DNA of 64,000 bases from Ciceribacter sp. L1K22 (lineage in GTDB: Bacteria; Pseudomonadota; Alphaproteobacteria; Rhizobiales; Rhizobiaceae), in the NCBI RefSeq assembly GCF_017599385.1, contig NZ_JAGFPK010000001.1, positions 870,177-934,176 on the forward strand, read 5' to 3'. Positions within the stretch are counted from its first letter, which is position 1. Every line of letters begins with the position of its first letter. Of the stretch, positions 7,412 to 15,956 are shown piece after piece. Position numbers and translations under genes: made by a program. The notes under the pieces were generated by a model. It made no database searches. It saw nothing but the letters and a program-made list of their open reading frames with translations, and was not told the DNA's origin.

Positions 7412-8114
7412 TCTCCCGGCGGCCGATGCAGCGCATCTTCGCCGGCCCGACCCGACACTGCTTCGTCCCGTCTTTTCGACGCATGCGCCCCGTATCCTGA
7501 TCCTCTACGGGTCGTTGCGGCAGGTCTCCTACAGCCGTCTTCTGGCGGAGGAGGCAGGACGGCTGCTTGAACACTTCGGCGCCGAGGTTCGGTTCTTCAA
7601 TCCGTCGGGCCTGCCGCTTCCCGATGACGCGCCGGCCAGCCATCCGAAGGTCGCGGAGCTGCGCAAACTGTCGGAATGGTCCGAAGGGCAGGTCTGGGTC
7701 AGCCCGGAGCGCCATGGAACGATCACCGGCATCATGAAAGCGCAGATCGACTGGATTCCCTTGTCGATCGGGGCTATCCGCCCGACCCAGGGCAAGACGC
7801 TCGCCGTCATGCAGGTCTCCGGTGGATCCCAGAGCTTCAATGCCGTGAATGCGATGCGCCTTCTCGGTCGCTGGATGCGGATGATCACGATCCCCAACCA
7901 GAGCAGCGTCGCCAAGGCCTTTCAGGAGTTCGACGGAAACGGGCGGATGAAGCCGTCGTCCTATTACGACCGCGTCGTCGACGTCTGCGAGGAGCTTGTG
8001 AAGTTCACCCTGCTGACGCGCGACTGCTCCGCCTACCTCACCGATCGCTACAGCGAACGGAAGGAGGAGGCCGCCAAGCTCGAGGCACGGGTGAATCTGA
8101 AGGCGTCGACGTGA
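7404..8114 (+). CDS. arsH: ArsH, NADPH-dependent FMN reductase / organoarsenical oxidase
   Basis: A 236-residue flavodoxin-fold protein. The FMN phosphate loop is [16 protein letters not shown] and a conserved [22 protein letters not shown] segment follows. ArsH proteins oxidise trivalent organoarsenicals and produce or remove peroxide with NADPH. The start is a TTG at 7404 overlapping the end of arsC by eight bases, with GAGGG eight bases upstream; no ATG fits the family N-terminus. It is the last gene of the first ars operon. Confidence 0.93.
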   Translation: MSDLPAADAAHLRRPDPTLLRPVFSTHAPRILILYGSLRQVSYSRLLAEEAGRLLEHFGAEVRFFNPSGLPLPDDAPASHPKVAELRKLSEWSEGQVWVSPERHGTITGIMKAQIDWIPLSIGAIRPTQGKTLAVMQVSGGSQSFNAVNAMRLLGRWMRMITIPNQSSVAKAFQEFDGNGRMKPSSYYDRVVDVCEELVKFTLLTRDCSAYLTDRYSERKEEAAKLEARVNLKAST

Positions 8115-8122
8115 TGACACAC

Positions 8123-8144
8123 TATTTCGACGTTCGTGGAAATA
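8123..8144. promoter_or_regulatory. upstream operator for arsR2
   Basis: TATTTCGACGTTCGTGGAAATA is a near-perfect 22-base palindrome placed 4 bases before the -35 box of arsR2. A second copy with 20 of 22 matching positions in inverse orientation overlaps the arsR2 start codon, 54 bases away. Paired palindromes around a promoter suggest binding of two repressor dimers. Confidence 0.6.
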
Positions 8145-8148
8145 GCGC

Positions 8149-8177
8149 TTGACGCCCGCTTCGAGCGTGGATACCTT
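8149..8177 (+). promoter_or_regulatory. arsR2 promoter
   Basis: TTGACG (8149-8154), a 17-base spacer and TACCTT (8172-8177). The predicted transcription start falls at about 8184, the A of the arsR2 ATG, so the message would be leaderless like that of arsR1. Confidence 0.6.
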
Positions 8178-8198
8178 ATTTCCATGAACGTCGAAAGA
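8177..8198. promoter_or_regulatory. downstream operator overlapping the arsR2 start codon
   Basis: TATTTCCATGAACGTCGAAAGA, the reverse-complement partner of the palindrome at 8123-8144. It contains the ATG of arsR2, so a bound repressor would block both promoter and start. The coding sequence here is constrained by the operator as well as by the protein. Confidence 0.55.
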
Positions 8199-8486
8199 GC
8201 TGCATCCCAACTGGAAGCCCTGGGCAATACATCCCGCCTGAAGATCTATAGGGCGCTGGTGAGGGCTGGCCATGGCGGACTTCCGGTCGGGCAGTTGCAG
8301 GAGCGTGTCGGCATCCCGGCCTCCACGCTCTCGCATCATCTGAAGCGGCTAGTGGAAGCGGGGCTCGCCTCCCAGGAACGGCAGGCGACGACCCTCATCT
8401 GCCGCGCGGATTATGAAAGCATGCAGGGCCTGATCGGCTTTCTCTCGGACGAGTGCTGCATCGAGGAAGGCTCTGGGAGGCTATGA
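8184..8486 (+). CDS. second ArsR family repressor (arsR2)
   Basis: A 100-residue winged-helix protein: LGNTSRLKIYRALV, recognition helix IPASTLSHHLKRLVEAGLA, wing ERQATTLICRAD. A C-terminal DECC pair plus a cysteine in the wing (LICR) could bind arsenite or another soft metal. The ATG at 8184 is chosen because the promoter ends just before it; a longer in-frame ATG lies inside the -35 region and is not credible. It precedes and probably controls the MFS gene. Confidence 0.88.
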   Translation: MNVERAASQLEALGNTSRLKIYRALVRAGHGGLPVGQLQERVGIPASTLSHHLKRLVEAGLASQERQATTLICRADYESMQGLIGFLSDECCIEEGSGRL

Positions 8487-8546
8487 AGGATAATCGAGTG
8501 TTCGCTGGTCCCTTCCAGGTGCCCATTGTGGCGCCCCCCCACCCTG

Positions 8547-9788
8547 ATGGCTCGCCAAACGATGTCTGATGCAGTCAATCGCAAACTGCCCTTGTGGGCG
8601 CTGGCCGGACTGGGGGCGACCCAGGTCATCGGTTACGGCACACTATATTACTGCTTCAGCATTCTCGTGCCCGCTGTCGCACGCGATTTCTCGACTTCGG
8701 AGCAGTGGGTGTTCGGCGCGTTTTCCCTCGCCCTGCTGATTGGCGCCTTCGCCGCGCCAACTGCCGGTCGCCTTGCGGACCGATGGGGGGCAGGGCGCCT
8801 GATGGCGTTCGGCTCGATAGGCTCGGCGCTCGGCCTTTTCCTGCTGGCGTCGGCGCCGGAACGCATAAGTTTCGCGGTCATCCTCGCTGCCGTCGAGATT
8901 GTCTCCACCGGAGTACTTTATTCGACGGCATTCACCGCGATCGTCCAGGCCGGCGGGCCGACGGCGCGGACCTCCATCGTGCACCTCACCTTGATCGCCG
9001 GCTTTGCCTCCTCGTTGTTCTGGCCGCTGACGAACTGGCTTTATGGCATGATGTCCTGGCGGGAGATCCTCTTAGCCTATGGCGCGCTGCATGTTTTTGT
9101 CTGCCTGCCGGTACACCTCGCCCTCTCGCGGCTGACGACCGGTGCCGTCATCGCCGATCGGCAGGCTCCGCCGGTGGAGTCCGATACGGCGACGTCGCAC
9201 GGCGGATCGCTGCTCTTCACCCTCATGCTGCTCGGCTTCGCGATCGAGGGTTATGCGCTCTCGGCCATTCTCGTGCATATGGTGCCGTTGACCCAGGCAC
9301 TCGGTCTCGGCGCGGCCGGCCTTGTGGTCGCCTCGCTGTTCGGGCCGGCGCAGGTGGCAAGCCGCTTCGTCAATCTGATCTTCGGCAAGGGGCTGTCGCA
9401 GGCCTGGCTCGCGGTGATCGCGTCGATCCTGATGCCTCTGGGGCTGGTGATCCTGCTGTCGACCACGCCCTGGTTTGCCGGCGCGGTTCTCTTCGCGATC
9501 TGCATGGGACTAGGCTCCGGCCTCAACAGCATCGTCGCCGGCACGCTGCCGCTCGAACTCTTCGGTCGCAAAGGTTATGGCCGTCTGCTCGGCTGGTCGA
9601 CGGCGGCCAAGCAGGTGATGTCGGCGGTGGCTCCGCTCGGAATGTCGATCTCCATGGCCGGCCTTGGAGTCGAGCCTTCGCTGTGGGTCGTCGTGGCGAC
9701 CGGACTTGCGGGCGCGATGGCGTTCGTCAGCATTCTCATTGTCACACAGCGCCGACGCCCGCGGATGGCGGTGGATGCGCTTGGCTAA
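8547..9788 (+). CDS. MFS transporter, arsenic-linked (ArsK-like)
   Basis: About 413 residues with twelve predicted helices; the A-motif loop is GRLADRWGAGRL after helix 2. It follows arsR2 with a 60-base gap on the same strand. From memory, an MFS protein named ArsK, controlled by ArsR2 in Agrobacterium, exports As(III), Sb(III) and trivalent organoarsenicals; the gene context here fits that model, but the specificity cannot be read from sequence. The start is unclear: ATG at 8547 or 8562, or TTG at 8526 with AGGTG upstream. Confidence 0.75.
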   Translation: MARQTMSDAVNRKLPLWALAGLGATQVIGYGTLYYCFSILVPAVARDFSTSEQWVFGAFSLALLIGAFAAPTAGRLADRWGAGRLMAFGSIGSALGLFLLASAPERISFAVILAAVEIVSTGVLYSTAFTAIVQAGGPTARTSIVHLTLIAGFASSLFWPLTNWLYGMMSWREILLAYGALHVFVCLPVHLALSRLTTGAVIADRQAPPVESDTATSHGGSLLFTLMLLGFAIEGYALSAILVHMVPLTQALGLGAAGLVVASLFGPAQVASRFVNLIFGKGLSQAWLAVIASILMPLGLVILLSTTPWFAGAVLFAICMGLGSGLNSIVAGTLPLELFGRKGYGRLLGWSTAAKQVMSAVAPLGMSISMAGLGVEPSLWVVVATGLAGAMAFVSILIVTQRRRPRMAVDALG

Positions 9789-9815
9789 GCGGCGGCGTGG
9801 GAGCGTAAACGAACG

Positions 9816-10925
9816 CTAACGATACCGACGTAGGAAATCGGTATCGTTCCTGTGTTTCCAGGCGGAAACCCATTGGCCTGAAGCAGCGAGCCCCCACTTG
9901 TCGGCCACGGCCCGGCCGTCCGCCAAGGAGATGAGCGCGAGCCAGGCACGTTGCGGCCGGTAATGAAGCAATGGCTGCCCGCCGATCGTGCGGCGGATGT
10001 TTTCGGCCAGGATCGGACCCTGACGGACGGCGAAGACCCCAGCCTTGGGCCGCGGATCGGGCAGGGACGCGATGTCGCCGGCAGCGAAGATTTCCGGGTG
10101 TGAGACGGAGCGTAGCGTCTCGTCGACCCGGATGAAGCCGGCCGAGTCCAGCGACAGCCCCGTGTTGGTCAGCCAGCCCGCCGCGCCGCTCGATGTCGTC
10201 CAAACCACCTCGTCGACGGCAAGCCGCCGGCCATCGCGCGCCGCGACTTGCCCCCGGTCGAAGCCTACAACATCGAACAGCGGGTGATGAGCGATCCCGG
10301 CCTGCTCCAGCGCGCGTGCAACAATGCGCCGTGCCAGCGCCCCGCGTTCCGGAATGAGCACCGGCGCCCGTCCTACGAGGGCAATCTCTACGGGATGTTC
10401 CGTCAGCCCATCCAGCCGATGCTTGAGTGCCAGCGCCACCTCGACGCCGGCCACGCCCTGACCGATCACGGCAAGCCGTAGCGGTTCATTCTGTCGGGTG
10501 GCCAGAGCATCCAGCTGGGCAAGCCGTTCGGTGAAACTCGCGATCGGCTTGACGGATACGCCGCCCGACACGCGTTCGGGAAGGGACGGCGTCGAACCGA
10601 TGTCGAGCGACAGCAGGGCGTAATCCAGAATGCGCCCATCCGAGAGCGAAACGCGCCGATGGGTGGGATCGATGCCTGTGGCGGCGGCTTCCAGAAAGGA
10701 CACGCCATATCGCGCGCAAAGCCGGGCGAGATCGATATGGAACTCATCGAACGTATACTGCCCGGCGATGTAGCCTGGCAGCATGCCGGAGTAGGGGGTG
10801 TGGCGCGATGGTGAGACCAGGACAATCCCCCGGTCGAGTGCCAGAGAGCCCAACTGCCTGACGACCTCGACATGGGCGTGGCCGCCGCCGACGAGAATGA
10901 TCGGGTCCTTGTTCGTCTCACTCAT
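9816..10925 (-). CDS. FAD-dependent pyridine-nucleotide oxidoreductase, SelD-associated family
   Basis: A 369-residue two-dinucleotide-domain flavoprotein. The FAD loop is ILVGGGHAHVEVVRQ, the NAD(P)H loop VIGQGVAGVEVALAL, and the second FAD motif IFAAGDIASL. The GGGHAHVEV signature is that of proteins related to type II NADH dehydrogenase that often occur fused to the N-terminus of selenophosphate synthase SelD (TIGR03169); here no SelD domain follows. No redox-active cysteine pair is visible. Its ATG overlaps the ATP-binding gene stop (ATGA), making it the last gene of the seven-gene operon. Electron donor and acceptor are unknown. Confidence 0.8.
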   Translation of the reverse strand: MSETNKDPIILVGGGHAHVEVVRQLGSLALDRGIVLVSPSRHTPYSGMLPGYIAGQYTFDEFHIDLARLCARYGVSFLEAAATGIDPTHRRVSLSDGRILDYALLSLDIGSTPSLPERVSGGVSVKPIASFTERLAQLDALATRQNEPLRLAVIGQGVAGVEVALALKHRLDGLTEHPVEIALVGRAPVLIPERGALARRIVARALEQAGIAHHPLFDVVGFDRGQVAARDGRRLAVDEVVWTTSSGAAGWLTNTGLSLDSAGFIRVDETLRSVSHPEIFAAGDIASLPDPRPKAGVFAVRQGPILAENIRRTIGGQPLLHYRPQRAWLALISLADGRAVADKWGLAASGQWVSAWKHRNDTDFLRRYR

Positions 10926-11581
10926 GGCCTCGCCTCGATGCTATGGATCGGGCCGGCGGCAGCGACGGCATCCGCTTCGTCATGGGTGACCAGGATCACC
11001 GGCAGGCGAGCCTCTCGTGCCTTGGCGAAGACCAGGTCGCGCATTTGCGTGCGAAGCCCCATGTCCAGCTTCGAGAACGGCTCGTCCAGCAACAGCAGCC
11101 GCGGACGCGAGACGAGGACGCGTGCGAGCGCCACCCGCGCCTTCTGCCCTCCGGACAGCGTTGCCGGGTCGCGGGTCTCGAACCCATCCAGATCCATTTC
11201 CGCGAGAATCTCGGCTGCGATCCGATAACGCTCCTGTCGATCCGTGAGGTTGGCCGGCAGCGCGAACGCCACGTTGGCGCCGACGGACATGTGCGGGAAC
11301 AGCAGCGCATCCTGAAACAGGATGCCGGCACGCCGCGCTTCGGCTGGCAGGGAAAGCAGGTCGGTATCGCCGATCGATACCGCGCCGCTGGCCTGGAAGG
11401 CCGGATCGAGAAACCCGCCGATGAACGACAGCAGGGTCGATTTCCCCGAGCCCGACGGTCCCATGACAGTGAGGACCTCGCCCGGCGCTATGCTGGCGGA
11501 CAGATCGATGAGGATCGTTTCATTCAGGCGAATGACGACGCTCGACAGGCGCAGGTTCCGGTTCGGATCGGCTTGAGGCAC
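10922..11581 (-). CDS. ynjD: ABC transporter ATP-binding protein, YnjD type
   Basis: A 219-residue ATPase. Walker A is GPSGSGKST, the Q-loop sits in LFQDALLFPHMSV, the signature is LSGGQKARVALAR, Walker B LLLLDEPFSKLD, and the switch histidine is in VTHDEADA. The start is a GTG at 11581, three bases after the permease stop. Size and order (substrate-binding protein, fused permease, ATPase) match E. coli YnjB-YnjC-YnjD, an importer related to thiamine and iron(III) systems with unknown substrate. Confidence 0.9.
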   Translation of the reverse strand: MPQADPNRNLRLSSVVIRLNETILIDLSASIAPGEVLTVMGPSGSGKSTLLSFIGGFLDPAFQASGAVSIGDTDLLSLPAEARRAGILFQDALLFPHMSVGANVAFALPANLTDRQERYRIAAEILAEMDLDGFETRDPATLSGGQKARVALARVLVSRPRLLLLDEPFSKLDMGLRTQMRDLVFAKAREARLPVILVTHDEADAVAAAGPIHSIEARP

Positions 11582-11584
11582 GGA

Positions 11585-13309
11585 TCAAATCCTCATGGCG
11601 CCGCGATTGCGGTGAAGGACAGCGGGCAGAAGGGCGGCCAAAGCGAAGGCGACGAACGGCAAGAGGGTCTGCAAGAGGGCATAAACTCCGATGACACGGC
11701 GATTGTTGCCTGACGCGAGAGCGACTGCCTCCGTCGTTATGGAGGTCAACCGACCCTCGCCAACAAGCAGCGTCGGCAGATATTGCCCGACCGAGACCGC
11801 GAAGCCAACGGCGGAGGCTGTCAGAAGCGGCCGCAGCAGCATTGGCAGGCGGATGCGCAGCAGAACCGTGAGCCGGGATTTTCCGAGCGCTGTCGCGATA
11901 ACCTCATAGCGGCGATCGAGCGAGCGCCACGGATCGGCGAGCGAGAGAAAGACATAGGGCAGCACGAAGACGAGATGAACGAGGACCAACGCGGCAAGGC
12001 GATGCTGGCTGCCGCTGCCGATGAACAGCAGCTGCAGGCCAAAGACGAAGGTGATCTGCGGCACTATCAGCGGCAGATAGAGGATCAGCAGGCCTTTATC
12101 TCTGCCTGTCCGTCCTGTCTGGGTCTCCCGTTCCAGACACCCGATTGTGAGAAAGAGAGCAATGAGGGTCGAGACGAAACCGGTCGAAAGCGTTGTGACC
12201 AGCGGCCCCATGATGCGCGGCAGCGCGGTCTGCCAACTGCGGAGCGTCAGGGATTGAGGCATGAGATCGGGAAACTGCCAGAGGCCCGCCACGGACCAGA
12301 CGGCCAGGATGCCGATACCGGCAAAGACAGTCACGCCAATGGTGCCGATGATGAGCGCGGACAGGCTTCGCAGGGTGCCGTCGCGAACGGCGCGGTACCC
12401 GCGGTCCCGCCAGAGACAAACCAGCGTCCCGCAGAACCGCTCCAGCAAATGCCAGAGAAGCAGCGCCGCAAGCGTCACAGCGAGCTGCAGCACGGCGCCT
12501 GCCGAGGCGAGAAACCGGATGGAGAGGTCCGGGTCGTTCATCCACTGCACGAGCCGGGCGGCCAGCGTGCCCGGAAGGTTGGGCCCGAGGATCAGCGCCA
12601 CGTCCACCACCGAGGTGGAATAGGCAATGACCGCGTAGACCGCAAACCGGATCTGTCGGTAAAGCGAGGGCCAGATGAGGTAGACGAAGCCGGCGATCCG
12701 CCCGTAACCGAATGACGCGGCAAGCCTGCGAGTGGCGGCGAGATCCACCTGGGGCAGAGCCGCAAGCGTTACGAGAAACAGGAATGGCGTTTCCTTGATC
12801 ACCAGCCCCGCGATCATCGTCAGCCCCATCGGATCATGCGGGATGAGGATGTCCGGCGGCCGGTCGATACCGAAGAGAGGGGCGACAAGCCGGATCAGGT
12901 AGCCGGAGGGGGCAATCAGGAAGGCCAGGCCGAAAGCAGCGGCGGCGTGCGGCACCGCCAGCAGCGGCGAGAGCAGATGCTGCAGGCGCGAGAGTGCCGG
13001 CGTGCCAGCAAATCCCGCAACGAACACCAGCGTGATCGAGAGCGAAAGCCCTGTTGCCACAAGCCCGGACGTGAGGCTCAAAATTGCCCCCTGTGCGATG
13101 CCGGGTGCTTCAGCCAGCCGGCCGAACGCCTTCAGTCCGAACGTGTTGCCGCCAAGCGCCGGAAGGTAGCCGAAGGCGGGCAATATGGTACCGGCAAGAC
13201 CAAAGGTTATAGGCAGCACCAGAAGCGCGAACGTGAGAAGAACCGCCGCCCTTGCGAAAAGAGCGACGGCTTGGCCGGATCCGGTTGTCGAGATGCTGTG
13301 GCCGGGCAC
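11585..13309 (-). CDS. ynjC: ABC transporter permease with two fused permease domains, YnjC type
   Basis: A 574-residue membrane protein made of two binding-protein-dependent permease halves (about 1-280 and 320-570). Each half has an EAA-like loop before its last helices: ATRRLAASFGYGRIAGFVYLIWP in the first and RYEVIATALGKSRLTVLLRIRLP in the second. The architecture is that of ThiP/FbpB and YnjC permeases, in which one chain replaces the usual pair. The start is GTG at 13309, three bases after the substrate-binding gene. It sits in the inner membrane and pairs with the ATPase downstream. Confidence 0.9.
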   Translation of the reverse strand: MPGHSISTTGSGQAVALFARAAVLLTFALLVLPITFGLAGTILPAFGYLPALGGNTFGLKAFGRLAEAPGIAQGAILSLTSGLVATGLSLSITLVFVAGFAGTPALSRLQHLLSPLLAVPHAAAAFGLAFLIAPSGYLIRLVAPLFGIDRPPDILIPHDPMGLTMIAGLVIKETPFLFLVTLAALPQVDLAATRRLAASFGYGRIAGFVYLIWPSLYRQIRFAVYAVIAYSTSVVDVALILGPNLPGTLAARLVQWMNDPDLSIRFLASAGAVLQLAVTLAALLLWHLLERFCGTLVCLWRDRGYRAVRDGTLRSLSALIIGTIGVTVFAGIGILAVWSVAGLWQFPDLMPQSLTLRSWQTALPRIMGPLVTTLSTGFVSTLIALFLTIGCLERETQTGRTGRDKGLLILYLPLIVPQITFVFGLQLLFIGSGSQHRLAALVLVHLVFVLPYVFLSLADPWRSLDRRYEVIATALGKSRLTVLLRIRLPMLLRPLLTASAVGFAVSVGQYLPTLLVGEGRLTSITTEAVALASGNNRRVIGVYALLQTLLPFVAFALAALLPAVLHRNRGAMRI

Positions 13310-13312
13310 CGA

Positions 13313-14548
13313 TCAGTTGCCGCTCGCGTAGCGCCGGCGCCACTCGGTTTCGATCCGCTCCATCCAGCTTGCATGCGGCTCGGCGATGACCGGGCCGAGC
13401 TTGTCGGGCGACAGCGTAGCGACGCCGAGATCGAGCGACTGAAAGGCGGTCCGGTCCGCCTCGGGCAATTTGGCGAGCGAGAGCACGGTCGGGTCGCCCC
13501 AATAGGTCGGATCCTGCTTGCGCAGTTGCGCTTCCGGCGAAATCAGGAAGTTGGCCGTTAGCAGGGCCCCTTCCTTTGCATTGGCGTTGTAGGGGATGGC
13601 GACGAAGTGGGTATTGCCGAGAGTCCCGCCGGAAAAGGAGAAGGACCGGATCGTCTCCGGCAGTTCTCCGGCCTTGATGCCTGCCGAGGCCTCGGCCGGA
13701 TTGAACGCGAAGATGATATCCAGTTCCCCGTCGGCGAGTTTCTGCTTCATGTCCGGATAGTTCTGCGGGAAGGCCTTGCCAGACCGCCAGGAAACCGGAT
13801 GCAGTTGGTCGAGATAGGCAAAGAGCGGCTCGACATCGCGTTCGAACGTTGTCTCGTTCACCGGTATTGCAAGTTTCGAAGGATCGTCGATGACCTCGCT
13901 CAGTAGCTGCTTCAGGAAGGAGGAACCGATGAAATCAGGTGGGGCTGGATAGGAGAAGCGCCCAGGATTGGCCTTCGCCCAGTCAAGCAACTGCGCTGCG
14001 TTGTCCGGCATTGCCGAAGGATCTGTCCGGGCGCTGTCGTGGAAGAACACCATCTTCGCGCCGCCCCACGGGCTCTCCAGACCCTCGGTCGGCTCGGTGA
14101 AGTCGGTGAGGATGGTCGGCTGGTTTTCGGTGTCGACATATTGCCAGTTGGGCAGCGACGTCGCCCAGCCGGGCGTCAGAAGCAGGCCCTGCTTCTTCAT
14201 CGACACGAAGTTTTCGCCGTTGATCCAGATAAGGTCGACCGATCCTCCCTCGTCCTTTCCGGCCGTCTTTTCCGCCACCACCTTGGCGACCGCGCTTGCG
14301 GTATCGTCGAGCTTTACCTGGACGACGGTGACGTCATAACGCTTCTGCATCTCCGAACCTACCCATTCGAGGTAGGCATTGATGTTTTCGGAACCGCCCC
14401 AGGCGTTGAAGTACACCGTCTGACCGGCCGCGGCTTTCTCGATGGCCGCCCAATCCTTGGCGTCAGGTTCGGCTGCCATGGCGTTGAAAGCCGCAAGGCC
14501 GGCAATAGTGCCGGCGGCAAAAACTGTCTTGACGAATCCCATTCTCAT
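13313..14548 (-). CDS. ynjB: ABC transporter substrate-binding protein, YnjB type
   Basis: A 411-residue periplasmic binding protein with a signal peptide cleaved after AMA (about residue 25). Features of the YnjB family are FNAWGGSENINAYLEWV near the N-terminus, DLIWINGENF, and the LESPWGGAKMVFFHD segment. These proteins resemble thiamine- and iron-binding proteins, but the substrate of the YnjB branch is not established. The start may be ATG 14548 (overlapping the TVP38 stop, ATGA) or ATG 14542, which is better spaced from GGAGAA. Confidence 0.9.
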   Translation of the reverse strand: MRMGFVKTVFAAGTIAGLAAFNAMAAEPDAKDWAAIEKAAAGQTVYFNAWGGSENINAYLEWVGSEMQKRYDVTVVQVKLDDTASAVAKVVAEKTAGKDEGGSVDLIWINGENFVSMKKQGLLLTPGWATSLPNWQYVDTENQPTILTDFTEPTEGLESPWGGAKMVFFHDSARTDPSAMPDNAAQLLDWAKANPGRFSYPAPPDFIGSSFLKQLLSEVIDDPSKLAIPVNETTFERDVEPLFAYLDQLHPVSWRSGKAFPQNYPDMKQKLADGELDIIFAFNPAEASAGIKAGELPETIRSFSFSGGTLGNTHFVAIPYNANAKEGALLTANFLISPEAQLRKQDPTYWGDPTVLSLAKLPEADRTAFQSLDLGVATLSPDKLGPVIAEPHASWMERIETEWRRRYASGN

Positions 14549-15339
14549 TCATTCTCCCATGTTTCGTTTTTGTCGTTCGGCACTGTCGGTGCTTGCCCTG
14601 TCGGCACTGATGCCGCCTGTCCCCGGTCTCTTCGAATATGCCTGAGCAAGGTAGGCACGGCGGCGATCACGGCCAGTCCCAGGAACGCAAGCGTGATGTC
14701 CCGAGTCACCAGCTCGGCGATCTGTGCCTCGCGTCCCGCCGCCTGCGCCGCGATCAGCACGCTGTCGACGCCTTGCCCAAGGTAGGCGTAGGCGAATGTG
14801 CCTGGCAGGATGCCGATGAAGGTTGCGGCAACGAACCGCGCAAGGCTGATATCGAAGAGCGCGGCAGCGATATTGACCACGAAGAACGGGAAGACGGGCG
14901 CCAGCCGGATCACCAGCAGATAGCCGAAGGCGTTTTGCCTGAAGCCATCGGCAAGCCGCTTCACGACACCATCGACGCGGTGGCGCAAAAAGCCGCCGAA
15001 CGCCGATCGCGTTGCCAGAAAGAGGATGGATGCGCCGACGGTTGCCGCAATCGCCACCAGAGCGCCCCCCATCAGCCATCCGAACAGGAAGCCGCCGAAG
15101 ATAGTCAGGATAGACGCCGCGGGAAAGGAAAACGCGACAGCAAGAACGTAGATCACGACGAACACTGCCGCAGACCAGACCAGATGTTCATCGACGTAGG
15201 CACGCAAGGCCTCGCGCTGATCGGCGAGATAACCGAGGCTGAGATAGTTCTGCAGGCCGAAAAGGTAGCCGAGCAGCAGCCCTATCGCGATGAGCAAAAG
15301 CGGGAGGTAGCGGGTTGCAGCGGCACGGCTTGACATCAT
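14545..15339 (-). CDS. TVP38/TMEM64 family (DedA-like) membrane protein
   Basis: A 264-residue protein with five to six hydrophobic segments and the SNARE-associated Golgi/VTT signature: FSFPAASILTIFGGFLFGWLMG, FLATRSAFGGFLR, and NIAAALFDISLARFVAATFIGILPGTFAYAYLG. Relatives are lipid scramblases or small-molecule flippases. The start ATG at 15339 overlaps the phosphatidyltransferase stop; a second ATG follows immediately. TVP38 genes often sit beside or are fused to mercuric-reductase-like flavoproteins, and one lies two genes upstream here. Confidence 0.9.
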   Translation of the reverse strand: MMSSRAAATRYLPLLLIAIGLLLGYLFGLQNYLSLGYLADQREALRAYVDEHLVWSAAVFVVIYVLAVAFSFPAASILTIFGGFLFGWLMGGALVAIAATVGASILFLATRSAFGGFLRHRVDGVVKRLADGFRQNAFGYLLVIRLAPVFPFFVVNIAAALFDISLARFVAATFIGILPGTFAYAYLGQGVDSVLIAAQAAGREAQIAELVTRDITLAFLGLAVIAAVPTLLRHIRRDRGQAASVPTGQAPTVPNDKNETWENE

Positions 15340-15956
15340 TCGCTCCGATCGCCCGAGAATACCACCCACGCCTGCCGCCAGCGGATCACGGTGGTAATGC
15401 CACACATCAATGCGAACGCGTAGGCGATGGCAGGAAAGGCGGCCGGCAAGAGGCAGATCGCGATGAAGACCACGATGGTCTCGAAGCCCTCCGCCAGCCC
15501 GCCAGCATAATAGATCCCCTTGGTGGGAAATTCGGGCGCCTTGCGGCCCATGCGGGATGCCACGGCGGAAAACGCCAGGAACGAAGAGCCCGTGCCGACG
15601 AAGGAAACGATCAGAACGGCCGCCGGCAGCGCATTGAACTCCGGAGACTGGACGGCAAATCCGAGCGGGATCAGCGCGTAGAACACCATGTCGAGTGCGA
15701 TGTCGAGAAAGGCACCCCGATCGGTCGGGCCATGGATCCGGGCCACGGCGCCATCAAGCCCGTCAAGCAGTCGGTTGCCGAGGATCAGCGCCAGCGCCGC
15801 AAACCAATAGCCGAAGGCGAGGGCGGCGAAGGCGCCGACGCCAAGCGCGAAGCCGGAGAGGCTGAGCGTGTCGGCCTTGACGCCGCGCCGTGCGAGAAAT
15901 TCGGCGATCGGCTGCAGCACGCTCCGTTGTAGCGGCAGGATGCGGGCGTCGATCAT
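15336..15956 (-). CDS. ynjF: CDP-alcohol phosphatidyltransferase, YnjF type
   Basis: A 206-residue membrane protein with about five or six helices. The family's aspartate-rich motif DG-x2-AR-x8-G-x3-D-x3-D is seen as DGLDGAVARIHGPTDRGAFLD, followed by IALD. It transfers a phosphoalcohol from a CDP-activated lipid or alcohol. E. coli has the related ynjF in the same operon as ynjBCD, so the association is not local to this genome. The ATG at 15956 overlaps the preceding flavoprotein stop (ATGA). The acceptor alcohol is unknown. Confidence 0.87.
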   Translation of the reverse strand: MIDARILPLQRSVLQPIAEFLARRGVKADTLSLSGFALGVGAFAALAFGYWFAALALILGNRLLDGLDGAVARIHGPTDRGAFLDIALDMVFYALIPLGFAVQSPEFNALPAAVLIVSFVGTGSSFLAFSAVASRMGRKAPEFPTKGIYYAGGLAEGFETIVVFIAICLLPAAFPAIAYAFALMCGITTVIRWRQAWVVFSGDRSE

